From assembly GCA_016188915.1 (NCBI GenBank), contig JACPGU010000002.1, positions 62,001 to 126,000 on the forward strand: DNA of 64,000 nucleotides, given 5' to 3'. A model generated the notes under the pieces. The model worked only from the letters and a program-made list of their open reading frames with translations. It did not search any database and was not told the origin of the DNA. This DNA is from Candidatus Microgenomates bacterium (lineage in GTDB: Bacteria > Patescibacteria > JACPGU01). Within the stretch, counting starts at the first letter, position 1, and each line of letters begins with the position of its first letter. Positions 16,923 through 25,392 of the stretch are shown piece by piece. Position numbers and translations under genes: made by a program.

Positions 16923-17591
16923 TTAGTTAATTGTTTTCATAAAGCGAAAATTTATTTTATTGCCATAGGCCGGCAGATCTATTTTTTCTTTTTTTTCTAA
17001 TTTGAAATCCAATTTGCCAAAAGAATTCTTTTTCAAAATATCCAATACTCCTCCCAAACGATCTATAGAGCGACTCAATTCATCTGGATCTCCTAAAATC
17101 TGAACACTAACCGGAAAAGAAGCTTCCAATATGTCATATTTCAATTTACCGTCTTCTACTATAAAAGAAGTATTATAGATTACCCTGTCTCCGTTGATAC
17201 CTAAAGCATTAGGCTTGGCATTACGAATACCATTCACAAGATCAACTATCTCTTCCGTTACCATGCTATTTAAAATGGTTAGCTCTATGCCCCTACCAGA
17301 AATTGGCTCTACCCCATTGATTATACTATAATCTTTTATTTTCTGCCCTATATCTTCACGAACCTTTACTCTGTCTTTAATGTCAAAAGAAAAATTATCG
17401 TTTTTAGCAGTTAGCTCATTAACCTCTGCTTGCAAACGTAAATTGTTGCTAGACATTTCAATAATCTCATAGGCCAATCTTGTACTATTTTTGTCAGTTT
17501 TCGTATCCAAACTGGCAACAAGCCTCATCTGAAAAATAATCAGCAAAATGAATAGTGTTATTAACGATGCTATGAGAATATTATTGCGCAT
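16923..17591 (-). CDS. DUF881 (YlxW/YlxX-like) membrane protein, copy 1
   Basis: One N-terminal transmembrane helix (residues 5-26) is followed by a heptad-rich coiled coil (35-85) and a DUF881 domain with GRGIELTILN, GINGDRVIYNTSF and the C-terminal SVQILGDPDEL. In Firmicutes DUF881 proteins are coded near division genes and are extracellular; their function is not settled. The neighbour upstream (17612-18433) has the same architecture, so the two may form a heteromer. The gap between them is 20 bp. Confidence 0.85.
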   Translation of the reverse strand: MRNNILIASLITLFILLIIFQMRLVASLDTKTDKNSTRLAYEIIEMSSNNLRLQAEVNELTAKNDNFSFDIKDRVKVREDIGQKIKDYSIINGVEPISGRGIELTILNSMVTEEIVDLVNGIRNAKPNALGINGDRVIYNTSFIVEDGKLKYDILEASFPVSVQILGDPDELSRSIDRLGGVLDILKKNSFGKLDFKLEKKEKIDLPAYGNKINFRFMKTIN

Positions 17592-17611
17592 GATTTAGTA
17601 TTATAACAATA

Positions 17612-18433
17612 TTATAATCTAGAGCTAACTCCAGAGAATTTTTCTATCTTTATATTGTCCTTGGTAACCATTTCAAAAATAATCTGTTTTTTAGCTGCTC
17701 TCTTTTTTATATCCACCAACTTGCGAGAACTATTAAGTAATTTATACAAATCATATTTATTGCCTATCGCCTTGATGGTAAAGGGAGGGGTATAATTTGT
17801 AGTATTGATCAAAATAGTGCTAACAATACAGTCTATGGAAGTGTTGTAGATGATCCTCTCTCCGTTGATAGAGACTGCTTCTGCCCCAGCATACCAGAGC
17901 AAATTAACTATATCTCTCAAATCAGCCGCATGCGTCAAAGACTTGGATACCTCATCCTTTATCTGGGCAGATCCATCTCCTAGGATTATCTCTACTCCAC
18001 TGCCGCTGACATTAGTCAGGCCCAAAATAGCCTCTTGCTCCAGCAAATTTGCTATTAGATTTTTTGTGGCGCCGTCCTTACCACTCAAAATCTCTTCTTT
18101 TTCCGCTATCTCTAGCTCTATTTTTTTTATCTGTCCTCTTAACTCACTATTGTCCGCTATTGCTTCTTTTTGTAAGTCCAGTAACTGATTGTAAAAGAGC
18201 AAGGGGCTCAACGGACGAGTCGATTCTGTTTTGAATTGGATCAAGAACAATGCTCCTACCAAAAATCCTAAAATTAGGTAAAGATAAGGAGAAGATATGG
18301 TTTTTTTTAGAGAATCCTCTATTTCTTTTTTGCTCATTTTGCGGATATCAAAATTGAAAACATTGCGTTTTTTTCTATCCAACAGGGCTAATTTTATTTT
18401 TCTATTGATATCTTGATATATGTCCATAGACAA
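17612..18433 (-). CDS. DUF881 (YlxW/YlxX-like) membrane protein, copy 2
   Basis: The 273-residue protein has a basic cytoplasmic N terminus of about 50 residues, a transmembrane helix (YLYLILGFLVGALFLIQF), a coiled coil (about 85-125) and a DUF881 domain (GSGVEIILGDG, AVSINGERIIYNTSI, FTIKAIGNKYDLY). It is a diverged paralogue of the downstream gene. A start at 18427 (MDIYQ) is as plausible as 18433. It is first in the run DUF881-DUF881-PH. The promoter at 18461-18489 is on the opposite strand and serves tRNA-Arg. Confidence 0.85.
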   Translation of the reverse strand: MSMDIYQDINRKIKLALLDRKKRNVFNFDIRKMSKKEIEDSLKKTISSPYLYLILGFLVGALFLIQFKTESTRPLSPLLFYNQLLDLQKEAIADNSELRGQIKKIELEIAEKEEILSGKDGATKNLIANLLEQEAILGLTNVSGSGVEIILGDGSAQIKDEVSKSLTHAADLRDIVNLLWYAGAEAVSINGERIIYNTSIDCIVSTILINTTNYTPPFTIKAIGNKYDLYKLLNSSRKLVDIKKRAAKKQIIFEMVTKDNIKIEKFSGVSSRL

Positions 18434-18460
18434 TTATTATACACCATTAAACAATATTAT

Positions 18461-18489
18461 TTTACACATTGCCCTAAAAAAAGTATAAT
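18461..18489 (+). promoter_or_regulatory. Promoter of tRNA-Arg
   Basis: TTTACA (18461-18466) and TATAAT (18484-18489) have a 17-bp spacer, about 65 bp before the mature tRNA. Confidence 0.75.
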
Positions 18490-18554
18490 TATTCAGCCAG
18501 TAACCTCTTTCTGTCTTTATATTTCAATAAATACCTGCCTGACTCGCATGACAA

Positions 18555-18626
18555 GTCCCCGTAGTTCAACGGATAGAACAAGAGACTCCTAAGCTCTAGA
18601 TCCAAGTTCGATTCTTGGCGGGGACA
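18555..18626 (+). tRNA. tRNA-Arg (anticodon CCT)
   Basis: The acceptor GTCCCCG pairs with CGGGGAC and the discriminator is A. The anticodon loop CTCCTAA gives CCT, reading AGG. The anticodon stem closes with an A-G mismatch. CCA is not encoded. Short complementary flanks (CTGCCTGAC and GTCAGGCAAG) bracket the gene. Confidence 0.95.
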
Positions 18627-18717
18627 TTTGACTAGTCAGGCAAGCGAGGGACAATCCCGTCCCAAGAAATATATTTAGGTTCAACTCCTGATAATGGCAT
18701 TACTTTAAGCAAAAACT

Positions 18718-18776
18718 AAAAACCCCCTCCTAATAGATTCAATTGATATTTATTGAAACTATCAGGAGGGGGTTTT
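18718..18776. terminator. Bidirectional terminator between tRNA-Arg and hup
   Basis: AAAACCCCCTCCT and AGGAGGGGGTTTT form a long perfect stem whose inner arms (ATAG and CTAT, ATTCAAT and ATTGAA) pair further. It serves hup on the minus strand and the tRNA transcript on the plus strand. Confidence 0.9.
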
Positions 18777-18788
18777 CTGGCAGAATAT

Positions 18789-19067
18789 TTAGCGGACAGC
18801 TTGTTTCAAGCCTTTGCCTGCTCTGAAACGAGCAACTTTGACCGCCGGAATACTGATCCTTTGTTTCGGATCGCGAGGGCTAACGCCAGCACGTGCTACT
18901 CTTTTTTTGACCTCAAATTTACCAAAGCTAGCGATGCTTACCGACTGTCCAGCCGCCAAAGATTTGGTAATGGTCGAAAAAACAGAATTAAAAGCTACCG
19001 TAGCGACACTTTTGGAAAGACCCGTAGAGCTTGCCAATTTGTCGATTAGCTGTGCTTTGTTGACCAT
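18789..19067 (-). CDS. hup: HU family nucleoid DNA-binding protein
   Basis: The 92-residue protein is a typical HU/IHF: MVNKAQLIDKLASSTGLSK, GQSVSIASFGKFEVKKR, then the DNA-contacting arm with the intercalating proline in DPKQRISIPAVKVARFRAGKGLK. HU bends and compacts DNA and supports replication and recombination. It could assist the serine recombinases in this window (inference). It is transcribed alone, with its own extended -10 promoter and a strong terminator, implying high expression. Confidence 0.96.
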   Translation of the reverse strand: MVNKAQLIDKLASSTGLSKSVATVAFNSVFSTITKSLAAGQSVSIASFGKFEVKKRVARAGVSPRDPKQRISIPAVKVARFRAGKGLKQAVR

Positions 19068-19111
19068 GGCTTTATATTTTACTTATATTATATTTATAGC
19101 TTAATAAACTT

Positions 19112-19140
19112 ATTATAGCAAAATCCAAAAAGGCAATCAA
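19112..19140 (-). promoter_or_regulatory. Promoter of hup
   Basis: Minus-strand TTGATT (19135-19140) and TATAAT (19112-19117) are separated by 17 bp ending TTTTGC, an extended -10. It occupies the gap between rny and hup. Confidence 0.8.
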
Positions 19141-19142
19141 TA

Positions 19143-20660
19143 CTATTTTGCGTAATCTACCGCTCTAGTCTCTCTGATGACATTGACCTTTATCTGTCCA
19201 GGGTAAACCAAATCTTTTTCCAATCTGGCAGCGATGCTATGCGCTAATTTTATTGAGCCAAAGTCATCAATGTTTTCTGGCTTTACTATTATACGCACTT
19301 CTCTGCCGGCTTGAATGGCATATGATTTTTCTACCCCCTCAAAAGAATTGGCGATATTTTCAATATCGGTGAGCCTTTTAACATAATTCTCAAAGCTTTC
19401 TCTCCTAGTGCCTGGGCGAGAAGCTGATATAGCATCAGCCGATTTGACTATAATAGCTTCTACCGACTGTGGTTCTACATCTTCATGATGCGATTCCATA
19501 GCGTTAATGATATCCTCACCAAAACCATATTTGCGCACAATATCGCTACCTAGATCAACATGAGAACCGCCCATTTCTTGCGACAGGGCCTTACCGATAT
19601 CATGGAAAAGCGCGGCCGTTTTGGCTTTTTTTGAATCCGCGTTCAATTCCTCTGCCAACATTCCCGCTATTTTTGCTACTTCTACAGAGTGTTCCAGCTG
19701 ATTTTGTCCATAGCTAGTGCGAAATTTCAGGCGACCCAAAATTTTCATCAAATCAGGGTGGATCCCTGTAACGCCCACATCGTAAACGGCCTTTTCCCCT
19801 GCTTCCTTAATCTCATTATTTATGTCTTTTTTGGCTTTTTCTACTACTTCTTCTATACGAGCAGGATGAATCCTGCCGTCAAAAATTAATTTTTCTAAAG
19901 CTTTTTTGGCAATATGCCTTCTGACTGAATCGAAAGAGGAGATAACGACTGCGCCTGGGGTATCGTCGATGATAAGATCTACTCCGGCTGCCTTTTCAAA
20001 GGCCTGAATGTTGCGACCTTCTTTACCAATAATACGACCCTTCATTTCATCATTGGGAATATTGACCGATAGAACAGTAAATTCAGCTGTATAGTCAGCA
20101 GCATAACGCTCGATAATACCGGCAACAATATTTTTGGCTTTTTCTTCGGCTGTCTGATTAGCCTCTTCCTCCATTTGACGAACTTTTTTGGCTAAATGTT
20201 CAGACATATCCTTTTCTACTTTTGCCAAGAGTATCTCTTCTGCTTCTGTCTTTGATAATTTGGCTACTTTGGCTAACTCTTCTTCCTGTTTCTGGTGGAT
20301 TTCATCCAGGGAAGCTTTCATTTGGTCCAAAGATTCAGCGCGAGTAGTAAGTTCTTTTTTCTGTTTTTCGTTTTCTTGGAGTTTTTGCTCTAATTGCTCT
20401 TCTTTTTTGAGTAATTTCTGTTCTATATTTTCTAAATATTCTCTTCTTTTTGTCTCCTCTTCTTTGGCTCCCGTGATAATTTTTAGAGACTCATCCTTGG
20501 CATTAAGCAAAACTTCCTTTTTTTCATTATTGGCACTCTCTAATATTTTTTCTGCCGTCTCTTTGGCTTTTCTATTTTTGCCTGAGACAATATTTGACGC
20601 CATCTGATAACCAAACGCACCGCCCAGCAATAAAGCTATAGCTATATAAAGTATTTCCAT
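19143..20660 (-). CDS. rny: Ribonuclease Y
   Basis: This membrane-anchored endoribonuclease starts mRNA decay. The 505 residues contain an N-terminal transmembrane helix (LYIAIALLLGGAFGYQM), a long charged coiled coil (about 30-190), a KH domain (GRIIGKEGRNIQAFEKAAGVDLIIDDTP) and an HD domain with AALFHDIGKALSQE and HHEDVEPQ. The length is close to the usual 510-520. The start is supported by an AGGAGAGG Shine-Dalgarno. hup follows under its own promoter. Confidence 0.96.
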   Translation of the reverse strand: MEILYIAIALLLGGAFGYQMASNIVSGKNRKAKETAEKILESANNEKKEVLLNAKDESLKIITGAKEEETKRREYLENIEQKLLKKEEQLEQKLQENEKQKKELTTRAESLDQMKASLDEIHQKQEEELAKVAKLSKTEAEEILLAKVEKDMSEHLAKKVRQMEEEANQTAEEKAKNIVAGIIERYAADYTAEFTVLSVNIPNDEMKGRIIGKEGRNIQAFEKAAGVDLIIDDTPGAVVISSFDSVRRHIAKKALEKLIFDGRIHPARIEEVVEKAKKDINNEIKEAGEKAVYDVGVTGIHPDLMKILGRLKFRTSYGQNQLEHSVEVAKIAGMLAEELNADSKKAKTAALFHDIGKALSQEMGGSHVDLGSDIVRKYGFGEDIINAMESHHEDVEPQSVEAIIVKSADAISASRPGTRRESFENYVKRLTDIENIANSFEGVEKSYAIQAGREVRIIVKPENIDDFGSIKLAHSIAARLEKDLVYPGQIKVNVIRETRAVDYAK

Positions 20661-20885
20661 TGTGCACCTCTCCTATTAACATAGATTAAAAATATAATAA
20701 TATTCGGTTCTGTCAAAACAGTGTTATCTGTCTTGCACCAGTATATATGATTTATGAATAATTATCAATAATGGCTTGTTTTTGTAGCTTTTGAGTAAAA
20801 ATAACTACCAAGATTGAAGCTGTTGAATACAAAGAATCATATGGTATTATGATAAGTAAGAATAATTGATTAATGAAAATTTCTC

Positions 20886-22808
20886 GTGTTAAATAAAAAA
20901 CAACAGAAGCATAATCACAACAGATTTATTTTTACTATTTTGGGCAGTCTGGCTATAAGTCTTCTTTCTCTTTCTTTGCTGACCAAGGCCGTTGAACTGA
21001 ATGTGAATGTTATCGGCTCTCTACCGCCAACGACTGAAAATTCTGTTCCTACTGCTTTATTCTCGCATCAAAATAATATCTTAGAGATTGCCTTTAACGC
21101 CGGTGAGTCTTTTGACACCGATGGAAACATTTTGTCTTATTTGTGGAATTTTGGTGATGGCTCTACTGGCACAGGCATAGATGCCAGTCACACTTATAGC
21201 CAACCCGGTTCATATGAAATAGTGCTCCAAGTCACCGACGATAAAGGAGCAGTCGGACAGATCTCTTTGATAATAGCCGTTGGAACAGTCAATAATAACC
21301 CAGTGGCTGATTTTTCCTGGAATCAGCAAGGTGGAATTTTTTATTTTGACGCCGCCAATTCATCTGACAGCGATGGTTCTATTGTTTCCTATCAATGGAT
21401 TTTTGATGACGGATATCAGGGCACTGGCATCAATACCAGCCATATATACAATCAATACGGCAATTATTCTGTGGCGCTCAAAGTAACTGATGATCAAAAT
21501 GGTATCGCTACTATTGCTAAAAATGTTTCTTTCCCAGCACCAATAGTTGATTGCGAAACAGATGGTTCTTGCCCCCTTCCGACCGATCAATCTGCTGGCT
21601 CTACCATCAATAACAAAACAGACGATAGTAATGGCTCTGGTTCTGATAGCAATATTGAAAATATAATTCTAGATGATACTCCCGCTTCTTTGACTTGGCA
21701 CAACCTCAAAGACAATCTTGCTGTCCAAAATATGACTAAAAAATTACAGCCTGCGGTAGCCGTTGGCGCTCTAGTTATTTTGTATATCTCGTTAATCTCC
21801 GTTCTTTCTTCTATTTTTGACCTACTGCCATTATTGAGCCATTTGATAAATCTATTTTTAAACTTTTTCTTTTGGAAAAGAAAAGAGGAAAAAGCTTGGG
21901 GCATAGTTTATAATAGCTCCACCAAAGAACCTGTTGATTTGGCCATAGTCAGACTATTTGAAGCCAAAAATAATGCCTTGATGCAAACTGCTGTCACTGA
22001 CAAAAATGGCCGCTTTAGTTTTCGTCCAGAGAAAGGCCTCTATTATCTCACCGTTGCCAAGCCATCTTTTGTTTTTCCTTCAGTATTGGTGCGAGGATTG
22101 GCTCAAGACGGCAAATACAGCAAAATATATTTTGGCAACAATCTAGAGGTATCCGATAGGCAAACTATTGATTTGTCCGCCCCGATAGATCCTATCAAGG
22201 CTACCAAAGCTTCTTTTGCCCTTTATGATAGAATAAAAACTTTCCTATCAAGACTATCTTGGCCCATTCTCATCATAGGATCAATTTTTGCTCTTTTTGT
22301 TTTCTGGGTAGCTCCTGGTTGGTTTAATGGATTTGTTGTTGCTCTCTATGCTGTTATTATCGCCTTAAAAAAAATACTCACCAGACCAGCGACAAGACCT
22401 TGGGGTAAAGTAATAGATGCCCGTACAAAAAAACCTTTACCAGGTATTGTTTTGCGTATTTTTGATAAAAAATATAATAAATTATTAGAGACAAAAGTGA
22501 CCGATGAAAAAGGATCGTTTTCTTTTCTTTTGCCAAAGGGGGAATATTACATAAGAACCATGTCATATCAATATAAAATTGCCTCTCAAGAAAAAATTAA
22601 AATAAAAAATGGCTATTACGGCGAAACAATAAAAGTAGAAGAAAATCAAAAAATAAGGGTCAACATTCCTCTTGCCCATCATCGCGCTATTGTTCCTACG
22701 ACAAAAAAAATCATCAATAATATTGTTGGCGTGTTAAAACCGGACTCCATATTCAAATATCTTGACCTTCATAATAAAAATATAGGCGATGTGTTAAAAA
22801 ATAAGTAG
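20886..22808 (+). CDS. PKD-domain surface/membrane protein with carboxypeptidase-regulatory-like domains
   Basis: The 640-residue multi-domain envelope protein starts with a signal-like helix (residues 14-33). Two PKD domains follow (about 45-132 and 137-218), each with GDGSTGTG or DDGYQGTG and the YxVxLxVTDDxG strand. After a Gly/Ser/Asp linker come membrane helices near 285-330 and two carboxypeptidase-regulatory-like beta domains (about 337-430 and 500-610), separated by two further membrane helices (455-495). PKD domains mediate surface contacts, so attachment or envelope structure is likely. The start is GTG; there is no ATG in frame nearby. It stands divergent from rny and just upstream of rpsU. 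Confidence 0.8.
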   Translation: MLNKKQQKHNHNRFIFTILGSLAISLLSLSLLTKAVELNVNVIGSLPPTTENSVPTALFSHQNNILEIAFNAGESFDTDGNILSYLWNFGDGSTGTGIDASHTYSQPGSYEIVLQVTDDKGAVGQISLIIAVGTVNNNPVADFSWNQQGGIFYFDAANSSDSDGSIVSYQWIFDDGYQGTGINTSHIYNQYGNYSVALKVTDDQNGIATIAKNVSFPAPIVDCETDGSCPLPTDQSAGSTINNKTDDSNGSGSDSNIENIILDDTPASLTWHNLKDNLAVQNMTKKLQPAVAVGALVILYISLISVLSSIFDLLPLLSHLINLFLNFFFWKRKEEKAWGIVYNSSTKEPVDLAIVRLFEAKNNALMQTAVTDKNGRFSFRPEKGLYYLTVAKPSFVFPSVLVRGLAQDGKYSKIYFGNNLEVSDRQTIDLSAPIDPIKATKASFALYDRIKTFLSRLSWPILIIGSIFALFVFWVAPGWFNGFVVALYAVIIALKKILTRPATRPWGKVIDARTKKPLPGIVLRIFDKKYNKLLETKVTDEKGSFSFLLPKGEYYIRTMSYQYKIASQEKIKIKNGYYGETIKVEENQKIRVNIPLAHHRAIVPTTKKIINNIVGVLKPDSIFKYLDLHNKNIGDVLKNK

Positions 22809-22824
22809 AATCCTAGACTAAAAA

Positions 22825-22853
22825 TTGCTGCAAGCTGTTTTTTGTGCTACAAT
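22825..22853 (+). promoter_or_regulatory. Promoter of rpsU-yqeY-ybeY
   Basis: TTGCTG (22825-22830) and TACAAT (22848-22853) have a 17-bp spacer ending TTGTGC, an extended -10. Confidence 0.75.
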
Positions 22854-22902
22854 TATGATTTATTAGTATTAAATAATTCTCCGTTGAGAGGAGGTGATAG
22901 TT

Positions 22903-23106
22903 TTGACAGAATTGCGTAGAAAAGAAGGCGAATCATTTGAATCCTTGATGAGAAGATTTAATAGAATGATTCAACAAGAAGGAGTGCTAAACCAAGCAAG
23001 GGAAAACATTTCTAGGCAAAAAAAAGCTTCTAAAATCAAAAGAAGGGAAAGCGCTATTAGAAAAAAAGAGCGTAAAGAAAATAAGATCAAAAAATTCCTT
23101 TTCTAG
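22903..23106 (+). CDS. rpsU: Ribosomal protein bS21
   Basis: This small-subunit protein aids initiation by base pairing of mRNA and anti-Shine-Dalgarno. The core RRKEGESFESLMRRFNRMIQ followed by a Lys/Arg-rich tail is typical. The start is TTG at 22903: AGGAGGTGAT at 22889-22898 matches the 16S rRNA 3' end perfectly and leaves an 8-nt gap to this TTG. An in-frame GTG at 22894 overlaps the Shine-Dalgarno and is unlikely. The gene heads rpsU-yqeY-ybeY. Confidence 0.92.
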   Translation: MTELRRKEGESFESLMRRFNRMIQQEGVLNQARENISRQKKASKIKRRESAIRKKERKENKIKKFLF

Positions 23107-23115
23107 CTTTTATTT

Positions 23116-23565
23116 ATGGAAAACATATCAGACAAAATAGAGCAAGAGATATTGACTGCCGCCAAAAATAAAGATGAAGCCCGTCTTTCTCTTTTTCGTA
23201 TGGTCAAAGCAGCTATAAAAAATAAAGAAATTGAAAAAGGAGCTACTCTAGGCGACAAAGAAATATCAGAAGTTCTTAAAAAAGAAGCGAAAAAAAGAAA
23301 AGAGGCCGAAGAAGCTTTTGCCAAAGGCGGAAGAGAAGATTTGGCCCAAAAAGAAAAAAATGAAAGTGATATGCTCGCTCCCTATTTGCCTGTCAGCAAA
23401 ACAGAAGATGAGATAAAAACCATAGTAGCTTCTGTTATTAGCGAAACGGAGGGGGCGTCTATGTCTGATATGGGAAAAATAATAAAAACAGTTATGGAGA
23501 AAGCAGGCGGAGAAGCGGAAGGATCAATCGTTAGCCGATTGGTCAAAGAATCTCTATCAAAATAA
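23116..23565 (+). CDS. yqeY: GatB/YqeY family protein
   Basis: The 149-residue protein is all-helical and matches the stand-alone form of the GatB tail domain: SDKIEQEILTAAKNKDEARLSLFRMVKAAIKNKEIEKG and the C-terminal GEAEGSIVSRLVKESL. A role in tRNA-dependent amidation or tRNA binding is suspected from the GatB relationship. rpsU-yqeY is a frequent bacterial gene pair. Its stop overlaps the ybeY start as TAATG. Confidence 0.93.
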   Translation: MENISDKIEQEILTAAKNKDEARLSLFRMVKAAIKNKEIEKGATLGDKEISEVLKKEAKKRKEAEEAFAKGGREDLAQKEKNESDMLAPYLPVSKTEDEIKTIVASVISETEGASMSDMGKIIKTVMEKAGGEAEGSIVSRLVKESLSK

Positions 23566-24017
23566 TGTCTTATCGTTTTATTTATTTAGACAAAACTCAA
23601 CAAAAAATACCCAGAAGGTATTTTTTGTTTGTTTTAGAAAAGTTTTTAAAAATTATGTTGCCCGGAAAAACCGTGGAAGTAAATCTCATTTTGATTGGTC
23701 AATCGGCCATCAAAAAATTAAACTACCAATATCGTAAAAAAGATTATTCAACCGACGTTTTGTCGTTCCCCATAGATATCGTAACCCCTAAAGAAAAGAA
23801 GAAATGCAAAGATTTAATTTTGGGCGATATTTATATAGCACCAGATTTTGTAAAAAAAATAGAATCACCAAAGAATAAAAAAGATTTAATAAAAAAACTA
23901 CAATTTCTTTTTTTACATGGACTGCTACATTTGTCCGGCTATGATCATGAAACTGATAGAAAAGAAAGGCGCTGGAATAAATTGGCTAAAATGATTCTGC
24001 CTTCTCTTCATCGGTAG
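23565..24017 (+). CDS. ybeY: Endoribonuclease YbeY (rRNA maturation factor)
   Basis: This zinc-dependent endoribonuclease acts in 16S rRNA 3'-end maturation and ribosome quality control. The metal signature HxxxHxxxxxH is seen as HGLLHLSGYDH near residue 125. YSTDVLSFPI and GDIYIAP are also diagnostic. The length of 150 is normal. The 3' end overlaps the convergent VanW gene by 32 bp. Confidence 0.95.
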   Translation: MSYRFIYLDKTQQKIPRRYFLFVLEKFLKIMLPGKTVEVNLILIGQSAIKKLNYQYRKKDYSTDVLSFPIDIVTPKEKKKCKDLILGDIYIAPDFVKKIESPKNKKDLIKKLQFLFLHGLLHLSGYDHETDRKERRWNKLAKMILPSLHR

Positions 24018-25389
24018 GCTGTCCCAGATCTTTGGATTTTCCAACCAAAAATTTTGCCCTCCATGGCACATAGTGAGAGTCAAAACGTTCTTTTACTTTT
24101 TCTCCGTTGGTGTGTTCTATCGTTCTGGTAAAATACGCGTCCGCTCCGATATGGGCCGTGTCGGTTTGTTTCTCTACCCCAGGCTCTAGTTCTGTTGTCT
24201 CTATCCTTATTGGCTCTCCTGGCTGGACATAATTATAAATAATAGGACTAGAGACTGCCACTCTTCGACCATCTTTTGTGCCATAAAAATCTACAAAAAG
24301 ATTATTTCCTATTATTCTTGTCTCTACTAAAATATATTTGCCTGTATCGTTTTTGAATACCAAGTCTGGTTTTGGGTCATAAATAGTAGAGTCAAAACCG
24401 GCTGGCTCATAATAAGTCACTCGATAGGCATGCGCTGTTCTTTCTACGATAGGTAGTCCAGCGTTAATTGCTGCTCTGAAAAAGGTGGTCGATACCTGAC
24501 AAAGCCCACCCCCATATTCCGGTATTGTCTTGTCTTCTTTGATCACTAATTCTGGCAAAAATCCTGTCTTTGCGCTGACTTCTCCTAGAGTCTGCATAAA
24601 AGAAAAATTTTCTCCAGGAGGAATAATAACCCCATCAAATATTTTGGCTCCCGTATTAATATTGTGGATTCTATTGGGCGGAGAGCCAGCAAAACTGCTC
24701 TCTCCGGTAGCTACCAATTCTTTAACTCCCATAGAATCAATTTCTCGATTAGAATTTTTGGCCTCAAGTAAATCTATGGTCAGTTCTATTTTTTTATCAT
24801 TATGAGCTATGCTGTTTTCTATTAATTTAATATTTTTTTCTATTAACAGTTTCTGTCCATCACTGCTGATATTGAAAATGACTGCCTTGCCATTTTTCAT
24901 CTCCAGTTTTCCATCTACCGGATCTTTATCTATGATAGCTGCCAATTCTTTAAGATATCTTTGAATTTTAAAATTATCTATAGAATAGGAAAAATCTACA
25001 TTATTTTTATAAATCAAAGACTTCACCTGAACGATAAAATTTTTGACAAAGTTTTCTTCTCTTCCATAATTGATTATTTTTTCTACCGTACCCTTATCGT
25101 CCCACAAGAAGCCAATATCTGTTATCTTGACCTCTATTTCATTTTCGCCATAAGAAAGGATTATTTTTTCTGATAATTTTTTTTTCTTATCTGCCACCAA
25201 AGATTCTATCTCGCCGATATTTTTTTGGCTTACTAATATATCGTCAAAATATGTATTGGGCAAAACCTTGTCAGAAAAATTTATTTTAAAATAAGCGGAG
25301 AAAGCTATGGCGACAATAAAAAACAATACGACAACAACTCCTATAGAGATAAAAACAAATTTTGCTACATGAAAAAAAGTATTTTTCAT
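23986..25389 (-). CDS. VanW family protein with peptidoglycan-binding-type domain
   Basis: The 467-residue protein has one N-terminal transmembrane helix (10-35). A PGBD4-type region (about 40-220) precedes a VanW domain (about 225-390; FDGVIIPPGENFSF, GGGLCQVSTTFFRAAINAGLPI, TAHAYRVTYYEPAGFDSTIY). A G5-like beta segment closes the protein. VanW-type proteins are extracytoplasmic and linked to the cell wall; the reaction is unknown. The gene lies 3 bp downstream of a glycosyltransferase and is the last gene of the glycan cluster transcript, consistent with an envelope role. Confidence 0.88.
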   Translation of the reverse strand: MKNTFFHVAKFVFISIGVVVVLFFIVAIAFSAYFKINFSDKVLPNTYFDDILVSQKNIGEIESLVADKKKKLSEKIILSYGENEIEVKITDIGFLWDDKGTVEKIINYGREENFVKNFIVQVKSLIYKNNVDFSYSIDNFKIQRYLKELAAIIDKDPVDGKLEMKNGKAVIFNISSDGQKLLIEKNIKLIENSIAHNDKKIELTIDLLEAKNSNREIDSMGVKELVATGESSFAGSPPNRIHNINTGAKIFDGVIIPPGENFSFMQTLGEVSAKTGFLPELVIKEDKTIPEYGGGLCQVSTTFFRAAINAGLPIVERTAHAYRVTYYEPAGFDSTIYDPKPDLVFKNDTGKYILVETRIIGNNLFVDFYGTKDGRRVAVSSPIIYNYVQPGEPIRIETTELEPGVEKQTDTAHIGADAYFTRTIEHTNGEKVKERFDSHYVPWRAKFLVGKSKDLGQPTDEEKAESF

Positions 25390-25392
25390 AAA

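Noticed and set aside
20661..20885. RNA gene in the rny/PKD intergenic gap
   Set aside because: The 225-bp gap is AT-rich without stable hairpins; only unassigned promoter-like sequence was seen.
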